Part shown: positions 20,483-29,233 of the stretch, piece by piece
How positions within the stretch are numbered: the first letter of the stretch is position 1
Layout of the letters: each line of letters begins with the position of its first letter
NCBI GenBank assembly: GCA_022821145.1
Contig: JAJEEE010000041.1
Location: forward strand, 1 to 64,000
From: Acidobacteriota bacterium
Lineage (GTDB): Bacteria; Acidobacteriota; Terriglobia; 20CM-2-55-15
Length of the DNA: 64,000 nucleotides
Direction of reading: 5' to 3'
The notes under the pieces: generated by a model
Told to the model about the DNA's origin: nothing
Database searches by the model: none
The model's input: only the letters and a program-made list of their open reading frames with translations
Position numbers and translations under genes: made by a program

Positions 20483-22774
20483 ATGCCTCCGTACCGCCCC
20501 ACCCTGAAACGCCCCTGGCGGCTCGCGACGGCGGCGCTGGCCGGCGCTCTCGCCGCGTGGATCATCTTCGGCGGCGGGGACGTCGGAACCCGTACCGTGA
20601 CGGGTCCCGCCCATCGTCCAGCCTACGTCGAGGACGCCGCGTGCGGCGCCTGCCATGTCCAACAATACAACGACTGGCTCGCATCGCACCACGACCGGGC
20701 CATGCAGGTCGCCGGCGCGGAGACCGTGCTGGGCGACTTCGACAATGCGGCGTTCGACCATTTCGGCGTCGAGTCGCGTTTTTTCCGCCGGGACGGCGGC
20801 TTCTTCGTCCGCACCGACGGCCCCGACGGCGGGCTCGAGGATTTCGAGGTCCGGTACACGTTCGGCGTCGAACCGCTGCAACAGTACCTGATCCCGCTTC
20901 CCGGCGGCCGGTTCCAGGCGTTGGGCGTCGCCTGGGACACGGTTCGGGGCGAGTGGTTTCACCTGTATCCGGACGAGGCGATTCACGCCGGCGACCCGTT
21001 GCACTGGACCGGCCGGTTGCAGAACTGGAACTCCGGCTGCGCCGAGTGCCATTCCACGGACGTCGACGTCGATTACGATGCGTCCGGCCGGACGTACGGC
21101 ACGACGTGGAGCGCGATCGACGTCGGCTGCCAGGCGTGCCACGGCCCCGGGGCGCGCCACGTCGAGTGGGCCGACGGACGGCGGCCCGCGCTGGTCGAGG
21201 CGGCCGGAGACGTCGGCCTGGACATTCGCTACGGCGACGGCGCCGCGGAGATCGAGGCCTGCTCGACGTGCCACGCGCTCCGTTCGCCGATCCGAAGCGA
21301 CCGCTCCGTGGGCGGCGCCTTCCTCGACGGCTTCACTCCCGCGCTGCTGGAGCCCGGGCTCTACCACGCGGACGGCCAGATTCTCGGCGAAGTGTTCGAG
21401 TACGGTTCGTTCCTCCAGAGCCGCATGTTCGCCGAGGGCGTTCGATGCACCGACTGCCACAACCCGCACAGCGTCCGGCCGCGCGTTGTCGGCAACGCGC
21501 TCTGCGAGCAGTGCCACCACCCGGACGCGCCCCGGAACCGGTTCCCGACGTTGACGGCCCGGAACTACGATACCCCGGACCACCACTTCCACCCGGAAGG
21601 CAGCGCCGGGTCCCTGTGCGTCAACTGTCACATGGCCGAGCGCACCTACATGGAGGTGGACCCGCGCCGGGACCACAGCTTCCGCGTTCCGCGCCCGGAC
21701 GTGGCGGCCGAGGTCGGGAGCGCCGACGCGTGCACGCTGTGCCACACCGGTCAAAGCCACGACTGGGCGGCCGGCGCGATCGCGGAATGGTACGGACCCG
21801 GCCGGCGCACGGAGGGTCATTACGGCGAGGTCCTGGCCGCCGGAAGGGAGGGAGGACCGGAGGCCGCGGACGCCCTCGCCGCGCTCGTCCGGGACCCGGA
21901 GCAGCCGGCCATCGTCCGCGCCACCGCGCTCGGACTGCTCGTCCCCTACGGACCCGAAGGCGTCGGCAACGTCACGGCGGTCTTCGACGATCCGGAACCG
22001 CTCGTCCGAATGGCCGCCGCTTCCGGTCTCGGAGCGCTCGAGCTTTCGGAACGGTTGCGGCTGGGAGGCCGTCTGCTCCGGGATTCGGTCCGTTCGGTCC
22101 GGATCGAGGCGGCGCGGGAAATGGCGCCGGACGCCGCCAACCTGGCCGCCGGCGACCTTGCGGCTTTCGGCGCCGCGCGGGCGGAGTACGAGGCCGCCCA
22201 GTCCGTGCGTCTCGATATGCCGGAGTCGCATGTCAACCTGGGCAACTTCCACACGGCGACGGGAGACCACGCGCGGGCGGTCGACGACTACCGGACGGCG
22301 CTGTCGCTGGATCCGTCCTTCGCTCCGGCGAGCATGAACCTGAGCGTCCTCCTGAGCCGGCTCGGGCGGAACGACGAAGCCGAGAACGCGCTTCGCGACG
22401 CGCTGGACGTCACCCCCGATTTCGGCGATGCGTACTACTCGCTCGGCCTGCTGCTGGCCGAGGACGGCCGGCTCGACGAGGCCGCCGGGGCGCTGGAACG
22501 CGCCGCCGGTCTGCTGCCCGGGAACGCGCGCGTCCACTACAACCGGGGACTGGCGCTGCAGCGCCTCGATCGGAGAGGCGAGGCCGAGGCCGCTTTCCTG
22601 CGGGCGGACGCGCTGGCGCCGGGTACGCCGGAGTACCTGACCGCGCTGGCCATCCTCCATGCGCAGGAAGGTCGCTGGGCCGAGGCGCTGCCGTGGGCCG
22701 AGCGCGCGGCGCAGTCGGGCGGCGATGCGGGCGCGCGCGACCTGCTGGACCGGATCCGGTCCGAGTTGCCATGA
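20483..22774 (+). CDS. Eight-CXXCH multiheme cytochrome c with C-terminal TPRs
   Basis: CGACH, CAECH, CQACH, CSTCH, CTDCH, CEQCH, CVNCH and CTLCH motifs; HEAT-like then TPR region; N-terminal TM/signal segment. Confidence 0.9.
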   Translation: MPPYRPTLKRPWRLATAALAGALAAWIIFGGGDVGTRTVTGPAHRPAYVEDAACGACHVQQYNDWLASHHDRAMQVAGAETVLGDFDNAAFDHFGVESRFFRRDGGFFVRTDGPDGGLEDFEVRYTFGVEPLQQYLIPLPGGRFQALGVAWDTVRGEWFHLYPDEAIHAGDPLHWTGRLQNWNSGCAECHSTDVDVDYDASGRTYGTTWSAIDVGCQACHGPGARHVEWADGRRPALVEAAGDVGLDIRYGDGAAEIEACSTCHALRSPIRSDRSVGGAFLDGFTPALLEPGLYHADGQILGEVFEYGSFLQSRMFAEGVRCTDCHNPHSVRPRVVGNALCEQCHHPDAPRNRFPTLTARNYDTPDHHFHPEGSAGSLCVNCHMAERTYMEVDPRRDHSFRVPRPDVAAEVGSADACTLCHTGQSHDWAAGAIAEWYGPGRRTEGHYGEVLAAGREGGPEAADALAALVRDPEQPAIVRATALGLLVPYGPEGVGNVTAVFDDPEPLVRMAAASGLGALELSERLRLGGRLLRDSVRSVRIEAAREMAPDAANLAAGDLAAFGAARAEYEAAQSVRLDMPESHVNLGNFHTATGDHARAVDDYRTALSLDPSFAPASMNLSVLLSRLGRNDEAENALRDALDVTPDFGDAYYSLGLLLAEDGRLDEAAGALERAAGLLPGNARVHYNRGLALQRLDRRGEAEAAFLRADALAPGTPEYLTALAILHAQEGRWAEALPWAERAAQSGGDAGARDLLDRIRSELP

Positions 22775-24090
22775 CCATCACGGAGCTTCGCGCCTCGGCC
22801 CGGGCGATCTGGGAGGCGGCCCTGGAGGCGGCCCGCCCGGAGACCTGCGTTTCCGAGGCCCTGCAAGCGGCCGGCGACGGGTTCACCGTGGACGGCGCGC
22901 GCTACGCGACGCCGGGCCGGCTGATCGTCGTGGGCGCGGGCAAGGCCGGCGCGGCTATGGCCCAAACGGTCGAGCGCATTCTCGGGGACCGGATTTCCAC
23001 CGGCCGGGTCGTCACCAAGCACGGGCACCGGCTACCGACCCGGCGCATCGAAATCCTCGAGGCCGGCCACCCGGTGCCCGACGCGGCGGGCGTCGCGGCC
23101 GCCATGAAAGTGCGCGAAATGGTCCGCGGCCTCTCGTCCGACGACGTCGTGCTGTGCCTGATCTCCGGCGGCGGGTCGGCCCTGCTTCCGGCCCCGGCCG
23201 ACGGCGTCACGCTCGACGACAAGCAGGCCGTCACGTCCCGCCTGTTGCGGGCGGGCGCGGACATCCGGGAGCTGAACGCGGTGCGCAAGCACCTGTCCGC
23301 GGTGAAGGGCGGCCGGCTGATGGAGTGGGCCGCGCCCGCGCGCGTGGTGTCGCTCGTCATGTCCGACGTCATAGGCGACCCGATGGACTTCATCGCGTCG
23401 GGACCCACCGCGCCCGACTCCACGACGTTCGCCGACGCCCTGGAGATCGTCCGAAACTACGGAATCGAGGTCCCCGCCTCGGTCCGAGAACGGTTCGAGC
23501 GCGGAGCGCGCGGAGCGATACCCGACACGCCCAAGCCGGGGGATGCGATGTTCGAACGCGCGCACAATCACATCGTGGCCAATAACCGCAGGCTTGTCGC
23601 CGCCGCCCGGGCGAAGGCCGAGCGGCTGGGTTTCCGGACCCTGATCCTGAGCACCGAAGTCGAAGGGGAAGCGCGCGACGTGGGCGCCTTCTTCGCCTCG
23701 GTCGCACGCGAGATCGGCGTCGGCGGCAACCCCGCGGCGGCGCCGGCGTGCATTCTGGCGGCCGGCGAGACGACGGTCACGGTCCGCGGTTCGGGTCGTG
23801 GAGGACGCAACCAGGAGATGGCCCTGGCGTGGGCCCTGCGGATGCGGGGATGGACGCGTCCCGTATGTTTCGCCAGCGTTGCGACCGACGGTACCGACGG
23901 CCCGACCGATGCGGCCGGCGGGCTCGTCGATCCGGACACCTGCACCCGGCGCGGCGGCGGGGACCGCGCGGCGGAAACGTCGCTCCGGTCGAACGACTCC
24001 TACACGTTCCTCGAAGCGGCCGGGGACCTGATCCGGACCGGCCCGACGCGGACCAACCTGATGGACCTGCAGATCCTGCTGGCGGGATAG
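22771..24090 (+). CDS. Glycerate 2-kinase / MOFRL-family kinase
   Basis: 'IVVGAGKAGAAMAQTVERIL', 'LISGGGSALLPAP', 'GRGGRNQEMALAWAL', 'ATDGTDGPTDAAGG'; ATGA overlap with preceding CDS. Confidence 0.92.
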   Translation: MTITELRASARAIWEAALEAARPETCVSEALQAAGDGFTVDGARYATPGRLIVVGAGKAGAAMAQTVERILGDRISTGRVVTKHGHRLPTRRIEILEAGHPVPDAAGVAAAMKVREMVRGLSSDDVVLCLISGGGSALLPAPADGVTLDDKQAVTSRLLRAGADIRELNAVRKHLSAVKGGRLMEWAAPARVVSLVMSDVIGDPMDFIASGPTAPDSTTFADALEIVRNYGIEVPASVRERFERGARGAIPDTPKPGDAMFERAHNHIVANNRRLVAAARAKAERLGFRTLILSTEVEGEARDVGAFFASVAREIGVGGNPAAAPACILAAGETTVTVRGSGRGGRNQEMALAWALRMRGWTRPVCFASVATDGTDGPTDAAGGLVDPDTCTRRGGGDRAAETSLRSNDSYTFLEAAGDLIRTGPTRTNLMDLQILLAG

Positions 24091-24094
24091 AAGA

Positions 24095-24400
24095 ATGACC
24101 AATCCGGTGCTCGGACTGTCGATCTTCTTTGGGGTGATCTTCGGTGCGTGCCTTGCCGGCGTGCACGTTGGTTTCTTTCTCGTGCGCAGAGGGACTCGCT
24201 TCGAGCTCGTATTCGGCGCCGTCAACTACGTGACCGCAATCGTGCTGTTCCTCGTGCCCATGGCGTTCGGATTCCCGCCGGTGTTCGTCCTGGGCGTAAC
24301 TGGCCTGGGTCCGTTCATCGTGTTGGCCGTCTTCGCGACAGTCAACGCCCTGGTCGCGCGTCGGATACGGGCCGGGCGCTGGGGCGCCGGGCGTTCGTGA
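24095..24400 (+). CDS. Small hypothetical membrane protein
   Basis: 101 aa with three hydrophobic segments; positioned 4 nt after glycerate kinase. Confidence 0.55.
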   Translation: MTNPVLGLSIFFGVIFGACLAGVHVGFFLVRRGTRFELVFGAVNYVTAIVLFLVPMAFGFPPVFVLGVTGLGPFIVLAVFATVNALVARRIRAGRWGAGRS

Positions 24401-24454
24401 CCGACCCCGGGGCCGTTCCGGCGGCCTCGGCAAACCATGTAGAATAGCCGCTGG

Positions 24455-26212
24455 ATGTCCCAGCCCGTTCCTCGAGACCGCGTTCTATTCCGCCTGCCTG
24501 GATACGTCGCGCGATACAAGACCCGGATGATCCTGGGCACGGGCGCCGTCGTGGCGACGACGGCGCTGGCCGTCGCCCGGCCTCTGGTCGTCCGGCAGGG
24601 GATCGACAGCCTGGGCGAGGCCGTCACCCGGGACGTTCTCGTCCAGCTCGCGGCCCTCATCGTGGGCTTGGCCGCCATGGAGGGCGTGTTCCGCTTCTCG
24701 CAGCGATGGCTGATGATCGGCGTGTCGCGGCGCATCGAGTACGACCTCCGATCCGACGTGCTGGACCACCTGATGCGGCTGCCGCAGGCGTTCTACCACA
24801 GGAACTTCACGGGCGACCTGATGTCGCGCGCCACCAACGACCTCTCCAACGTTCGAATGCTGCTGGGGCCGGGCATGATGTACCCGACCGAGACGATCCT
24901 GCGAGTCGTGTTCTCCACGTCCGTGATGCTCTGGATCGACTGGCGGCTGACGCTGGTGGCCCTGTTGCCGCTGCCGCTGATCTCGCTCGGCGTGTACCAG
25001 TTCGGCCGCCGGATCCACCGGTTGAGCGAGCGGTCGCAGCGGAAGCTGGCCGAGCTGAGCGCGCGCGTCCAGGAGAGCCTGTCGGGCATCCGCGTCGTCA
25101 AGGCCTTCCGGCAGGAAGCCTTCGAGATGGCGGAGTTCGACGAGCGCAACCGGGCCCTCCAGCAGCGGAACATGGACCTGATCCGCGTCCAGAGCGTGTT
25201 CTTCCCCACGATGCAGCTCACCATCGGCTTCGCGACCGTCGTCGTCCTCTGGTTCGGGGGCCGCCGCGTCATCGCCGGCGACATCACCCCGGGCGACTTC
25301 GTCAGCTTCATGATGTACCTGAGCATGCTGGCGTTCCCGATGATCGCCGTGGGTTGGGTGATGAACCTGTACCAGCGGGGGCGGGCGTCGATGGAGCGGC
25401 TCAACTTCATTCTCGACGCGCGGCCGGAGACCCTGGACGCAGGGGGCGTCGCCGACCGGGACGTGGACGGGGAGATCGAATTCCGGAACCTGAGCTTCGC
25501 CTACAACGGCGTCCCGGTGTTGCGGGACATATCGCTCCGTGTCCCCAGGGGCGGCACGCTGGCGATCGTGGGGCCGACCGGTTCGGGCAAGTCGACGCTG
25601 GTCCAGTTGATCCCGCGCCTCTACGAAGCGCCGCCCGGGACGCTGTTCATCGACGGCGTTCCGATCGAGCAGTGGCCTCTCGACCGGCTGCGCCGGGCGA
25701 TCGGGTTCATTCCCCAGGACACGTTCCTCTTCGGCGAGACCATCGCCGGGAACATCGCGTTCGGGACCGACGGCGCATCTCGCGAAGAAGTTGAGGAATC
25801 GGCACGCATTTCAAACATATATCAAGACATAGAAGAGTTTCCCGACCGGTTCGAAACGGTCGTCGGCGAGCGCGGCATCACGTTGTCCGGTGGGCAGAAG
25901 CAACGCACGGCGATCTCCCGCGCGGTGGTCCGGGACCCCAGGATCCTGATCCTGGACGACGCCCTGTCCAGCGTCGACACCTACACCGAGGAGCAGATCC
26001 TGGGCCGGCTCCGCGGCGTCATGCGGGAGCGCACGGCCATCCTGATCAGCCATCGGGTGTCGACGGTCAAGGACGCCGACCAGATCGTCGTGCTCGACGG
26101 GGGCCGCATCCGGGAACGGGGGACCCACGCCGAGTTGCTGGCGCTGGACGGCGAGTACGCGGCGCTCTACCGGCGGCAGCTTCTCGAGGACGAGATCGAG
26201 GCCAGCGAGTAG
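24455..26212 (+). CDS. ABC exporter half-transporter (TMD-NBD), degenerate Walker-B subunit
   Basis: 'GPTGSGKST', 'LSGGQKQRTAISRAV', 'ILILDDALSSVDTYTEEQIL'. Confidence 0.93.
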   Translation: MSQPVPRDRVLFRLPGYVARYKTRMILGTGAVVATTALAVARPLVVRQGIDSLGEAVTRDVLVQLAALIVGLAAMEGVFRFSQRWLMIGVSRRIEYDLRSDVLDHLMRLPQAFYHRNFTGDLMSRATNDLSNVRMLLGPGMMYPTETILRVVFSTSVMLWIDWRLTLVALLPLPLISLGVYQFGRRIHRLSERSQRKLAELSARVQESLSGIRVVKAFRQEAFEMAEFDERNRALQQRNMDLIRVQSVFFPTMQLTIGFATVVVLWFGGRRVIAGDITPGDFVSFMMYLSMLAFPMIAVGWVMNLYQRGRASMERLNFILDARPETLDAGGVADRDVDGEIEFRNLSFAYNGVPVLRDISLRVPRGGTLAIVGPTGSGKSTLVQLIPRLYEAPPGTLFIDGVPIEQWPLDRLRRAIGFIPQDTFLFGETIAGNIAFGTDGASREEVEESARISNIYQDIEEFPDRFETVVGERGITLSGGQKQRTAISRAVVRDPRILILDDALSSVDTYTEEQILGRLRGVMRERTAILISHRVSTVKDADQIVVLDGGRIRERGTHAELLALDGEYAALYRRQLLEDEIEASE

Positions 26213-26243
26213 TGACGGCTCGCGTGAGTTTGCGGCAGGACTG

Positions 26244-26306
26244 GGGAACGGTTTCGTCGGGCCTGTGGAGCGAGGGTGAAGCCGGGAGTTGGAAGGCAGT
26301 GAAGAG
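26244..26306 (+). repeat. Direct repeat copy A flanking the inverted repeat pair
   Basis: GGGAACGGTTTCGTCGGGCCTGTGGAGCGAGGGTGAAGCCGGGAGTTGGAAG... similar to 26411..26473. Confidence 0.75.
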
Positions 26307-26377
26307 ATCATTTTCCTGGGCTGACGCCGCGGCTACCGCCGCGTTGTCCAGCCGCGGCGAGGAACGCCGCGGCTACT
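26301..26377 (+). repeat. Dispersed copy of the asnS-side repeat core
   Basis: GAAGAGATCATTTTCCTGGGCTGACGCCGCGGCTACCGCCGCGTTGTCCAGCCGCGGCGAGGAACGCCGCGG aligns with the core at 5966..6035. Confidence 0.9.
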
Positions 26378-26410
26378 CATGAAGAGAGCGCCCGGTTCGT
26401 GTCACGAGTC

Positions 26411-26473
26411 GGGAACGGTTCCGTCGTGCCGGGAGATCGAGGGTGAAGCCGGGAGTCGGAAGACATGGAAGAC
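26411..26473 (+). repeat. Direct repeat copy B
   Basis: GGGAACGGTTCCGTCGTGCCGGGAGATCGAGGGTGAAGCCGGGAGTCGGAAG... matches 26244..26306. Confidence 0.75.
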
Positions 26474-26494
26474 GTCGCCGCAAGCCCACTTGGA

Positions 26495-26564
26495 CCCGCG
26501 GCGTTCCTCGCCGCGGGTGGACAACGAGCGGAGCGAGACGTCAGTCCAAGAAAACAATCTCTTC
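26495..26564 (-). repeat. Inverted copy of the repeat core
   Basis: Reverse complement reads GAAGAGATTGTTTTCTTGGACTGACGTCTCGCTCCGCTCGTTGTCCACCCGCGGCGAGGAACGCCGCGG. Confidence 0.9.
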
Positions 26565-26683
26565 ACTCTGCCCGAACGTCACCCCCGGCCATCGGCCCCG
26601 CGGCTACTTGCGAAGAGTCCGCCAGAAAAAATGACACCACGGTACGTCCATCAACGAACTGACAGGACGCCACACTAGCAGCG

Positions 26684-28486
26684 ATGCACGAAGAGGAAGT
26701 ACTCGGCAAGGCCTACGACGCCCGGTTGATGAGGCGCCTGCTGACCTACCTGGCGCCGTACCGGGCGACGGTCGCGTTCGCGTTCCTGCTGATCGTTCTC
26801 GGCTCCGCGATCGACGTCAGCTTCCCGGCCCTGACCATGTTGGCCGTCGACGACTACATGACCGTCGGCGACGCGAACGGGCTGCTGATGGTGGCGGTGC
26901 TCTACTTCGCGCTGCTGCTGGTCAAGTTCGGCGTCGCCTACCTGGAGACCTACCTGCTGCAGGCCACGGGCCAGAAGATCATGTTCGACATGCGCCGGCA
27001 GATCTTCAACCACATCCAGTCGCTGTCGAACGACTTCTTCGACAAGAACCCGGTCGGACGGCTGATCACGCGCGTCACCGGCGACGTCGAGGTGCTCAAC
27101 GAGATGTTCTCCTCGGGCATCGTCACCGTGTTCGGCGACGTCCTCACCCTGACCGGCATCATGATCGCGATGCTGATCATCGACTGGCGCCTGGCCCTGA
27201 TCGTGATGGCCGTCGTGCCGCTGATCATGGCGGTGACCGCCGTGTTCCGGCGCAAGGCGCGCGACGGGTACCGCCGCGTCCGCATCGCCGTGGCGAAGAT
27301 CAGCGCGTTCCTCCAGGAGCACATCACCGGCATGACGGTCGTGCAGCTCTACAACCGCGAGCGCGCCAGCGCCGCCCGCTTCGCGCGGATCAACGGGGAG
27401 AACCTGCGGGCGAACCTCGATTCGATCCTGGCCTACGCGGTCTTCTATCCGGCCGTCGAGCTGCTCAGCGCCGCCGCCATCGCCATGATCGTCTGGTACG
27501 GCGGCGCCCGCGTCCTGTCCGACACGCTGTCGCTCGGGGTGCTGTTCGCCTTCTTCCAGTACTCGGAGCGTTTCTTCCGTCCGATCCGGGACCTCAGCGA
27601 GAAATACAACATCCTGCAGTCGGCCATGGCCAGCTCGGAGCGCATCTTCACGTTGCTGGACACGCCGCCGACCATCGTCGGGCCGGAGCGTCCAGTGCGG
27701 CTGGGCGCGTCGTCGAACGGGCGGCGCGGATCCGTCGAGTTCCGAAACGTGTGGTTCGCCTACGACGCCGACAACTGGGTGCTCCGGGACGTGTCTTTCC
27801 AGGTGCGTCCGGGCGAGTCCGTGGCCATCGTGGGCCACACCGGGGCGGGGAAGACGACGATCACCCACCTGATGACGCGCCTCTACGACATCGGGAAGGG
27901 CCGGATCCTGATCGACGGCGTCGACGTCTCCCGGGCCGATCTCGACGACCTGCGGCGCCGGTTCGCCGTCGTCCTCCAGGACGTCTTCATGTTCTCGGGA
28001 ACGCTGGATTCCAACATCCGTCTGGGCTCGGACATTCCCCCCGAACGCGTGCTCGCTTCCGTGGAGGAGGTGGGACTGGGGCCGTACCTGGAGAGCCTGG
28101 ACGGCGGTCTCCAGCACCGCGTCAACGAGCGCGGCGCCACGATGTCGGTGGGACAGCGGCAGTTGATCGCGTTCGCGCGCGCGCTGGCCCACGACGCGGA
28201 CATTCTCATCCTGGACGAGGCGACGTCGAGCGTCGACACCGAGACCGAGCAGCAGATCCGCCGAGCAATCGACCGGTTGATGTACGGGCGCACTTCGATC
28301 ATCATCGCGCATCGCCTGTCGACGATTCAGCGCGCCGACAGGATCATCGTCATGCACAAGGGACGGATTCGGGAAACGGGCACGCACCAGGAACTGCTGG
28401 CGGCGCGCGGGCTGTACTACAAGCTGTACCAGTTGCAATACAAGGAACAGGGCCTGGTGACGGTCCACGGGGGTTCCACGCCGTGA
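26684..28486 (+). CDS. ABC exporter half-transporter (TMD-NBD), canonical Walker-B subunit
   Basis: 'GHTGAGKTTITHLMTRLYD', 'ATMSVGQRQLIAFARAL', 'ILILDEATSSVDTETEQQI'. Confidence 0.93.
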   Translation: MHEEEVLGKAYDARLMRRLLTYLAPYRATVAFAFLLIVLGSAIDVSFPALTMLAVDDYMTVGDANGLLMVAVLYFALLLVKFGVAYLETYLLQATGQKIMFDMRRQIFNHIQSLSNDFFDKNPVGRLITRVTGDVEVLNEMFSSGIVTVFGDVLTLTGIMIAMLIIDWRLALIVMAVVPLIMAVTAVFRRKARDGYRRVRIAVAKISAFLQEHITGMTVVQLYNRERASAARFARINGENLRANLDSILAYAVFYPAVELLSAAAIAMIVWYGGARVLSDTLSLGVLFAFFQYSERFFRPIRDLSEKYNILQSAMASSERIFTLLDTPPTIVGPERPVRLGASSNGRRGSVEFRNVWFAYDADNWVLRDVSFQVRPGESVAIVGHTGAGKTTITHLMTRLYDIGKGRILIDGVDVSRADLDDLRRRFAVVLQDVFMFSGTLDSNIRLGSDIPPERVLASVEEVGLGPYLESLDGGLQHRVNERGATMSVGQRQLIAFARALAHDADILILDEATSSVDTETEQQIRRAIDRLMYGRTSIIIAHRLSTIQRADRIIVMHKGRIRETGTHQELLAARGLYYKLYQLQYKEQGLVTVHGGSTP

Positions 28487-29187
28487 GCGGGCCGGAGAAC
28501 GGCGCGGCGCTGGTGATGGGCGCCGGGCGCGGCATCGGCCGCGCCGTGGACGTCGAGCTGGGCCGGCTCGGAATGCGCGTGGCCCTCGCCTCGAGGACGC
28601 CGTCCGAGCTGGAGGCGGCCGCATCGGAGATACCCGGCGCGATCGCGCTCCCCGTCGATGTCCGCGTCCGGTCCGAGGTCGACGCGGCCGCCGCGGAAGC
28701 CGCTCGCCGCCTGGGTCCGCTCCACGTCCTGGTGAACTCGGCCGGCGTCTACCACTACGGCCCCGTCGCCGAGACCGGCGACGACGACTTCGACGCCGTC
28801 CTCGACACGAACCTGCGGGGCGTCTTCCTGGCGTGCCGGGCCGTCCTCCCCCCGATGATCGCGGCCGGCGGCGGCCACATCGTGAACATCGCCTCGATCG
28901 CGGGCAAGGTCGGAACGGCGGGACGCGCCGTGTACTGCGCGTCCAAGTTCGGCGTCGTCGGTTTCTCCCAGGCGCTGGCCGAGGAGGTGCGCGAGCACGG
29001 CGTCCGCGTGTCCGCCGTCTGTCCCGGGTCCACCGACACCCGGTTCTCTCCCAAGGAAACGGCGGGCAAGTCGCGCGACAAGATGCTCGCCCCGGCCGAC
29101 GTCGCGCACGCGGTGGCGATGCTGGTCCGCCAGGCGCCGAACAGCTTCATCAGCGAGGTCGTGATGCGGCCCACGCGGAAGCCGTGA
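28483..29187 (+). CDS. Short-chain dehydrogenase/reductase
   Basis: 'VMGAGRGIGRAVDVELGRLG', 'LVNSAGVYHYGP', 'YCASKFGVVGFSQALAEEV'; GTG start overlaps preceding stop. Confidence 0.92.
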   Translation: MSGPENGAALVMGAGRGIGRAVDVELGRLGMRVALASRTPSELEAAASEIPGAIALPVDVRVRSEVDAAAAEAARRLGPLHVLVNSAGVYHYGPVAETGDDDFDAVLDTNLRGVFLACRAVLPPMIAAGGGHIVNIASIAGKVGTAGRAVYCASKFGVVGFSQALAEEVREHGVRVSAVCPGSTDTRFSPKETAGKSRDKMLAPADVAHAVAMLVRQAPNSFISEVVMRPTRKP

Positions 29188-29233
29188 GTTTCTGCGGTAA
29201 GATATTCGTTTCGGATCGGGTGGATCCATCAAC

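Noticed and set aside
19868-22660. 930-aa minus-strand ORF antisense to the multiheme cytochrome, fused in frame to hpt
   Set aside because: Only the last 185 residues (hpt) have recognisable sequence; the upstream part is the antisense of a gene with eight CXXCH motifs
20158-24090. 1310-aa plus-strand ORF
   Set aside because: Composite: out-of-frame read of the cytochrome gene joined to the true glycerate kinase starting at 22771
26379-26678. 99-aa plus-strand ORF between the two ABC genes
   Set aside because: Overlaps the inverted repeat copy and reads repeat sequence; no protein-like features
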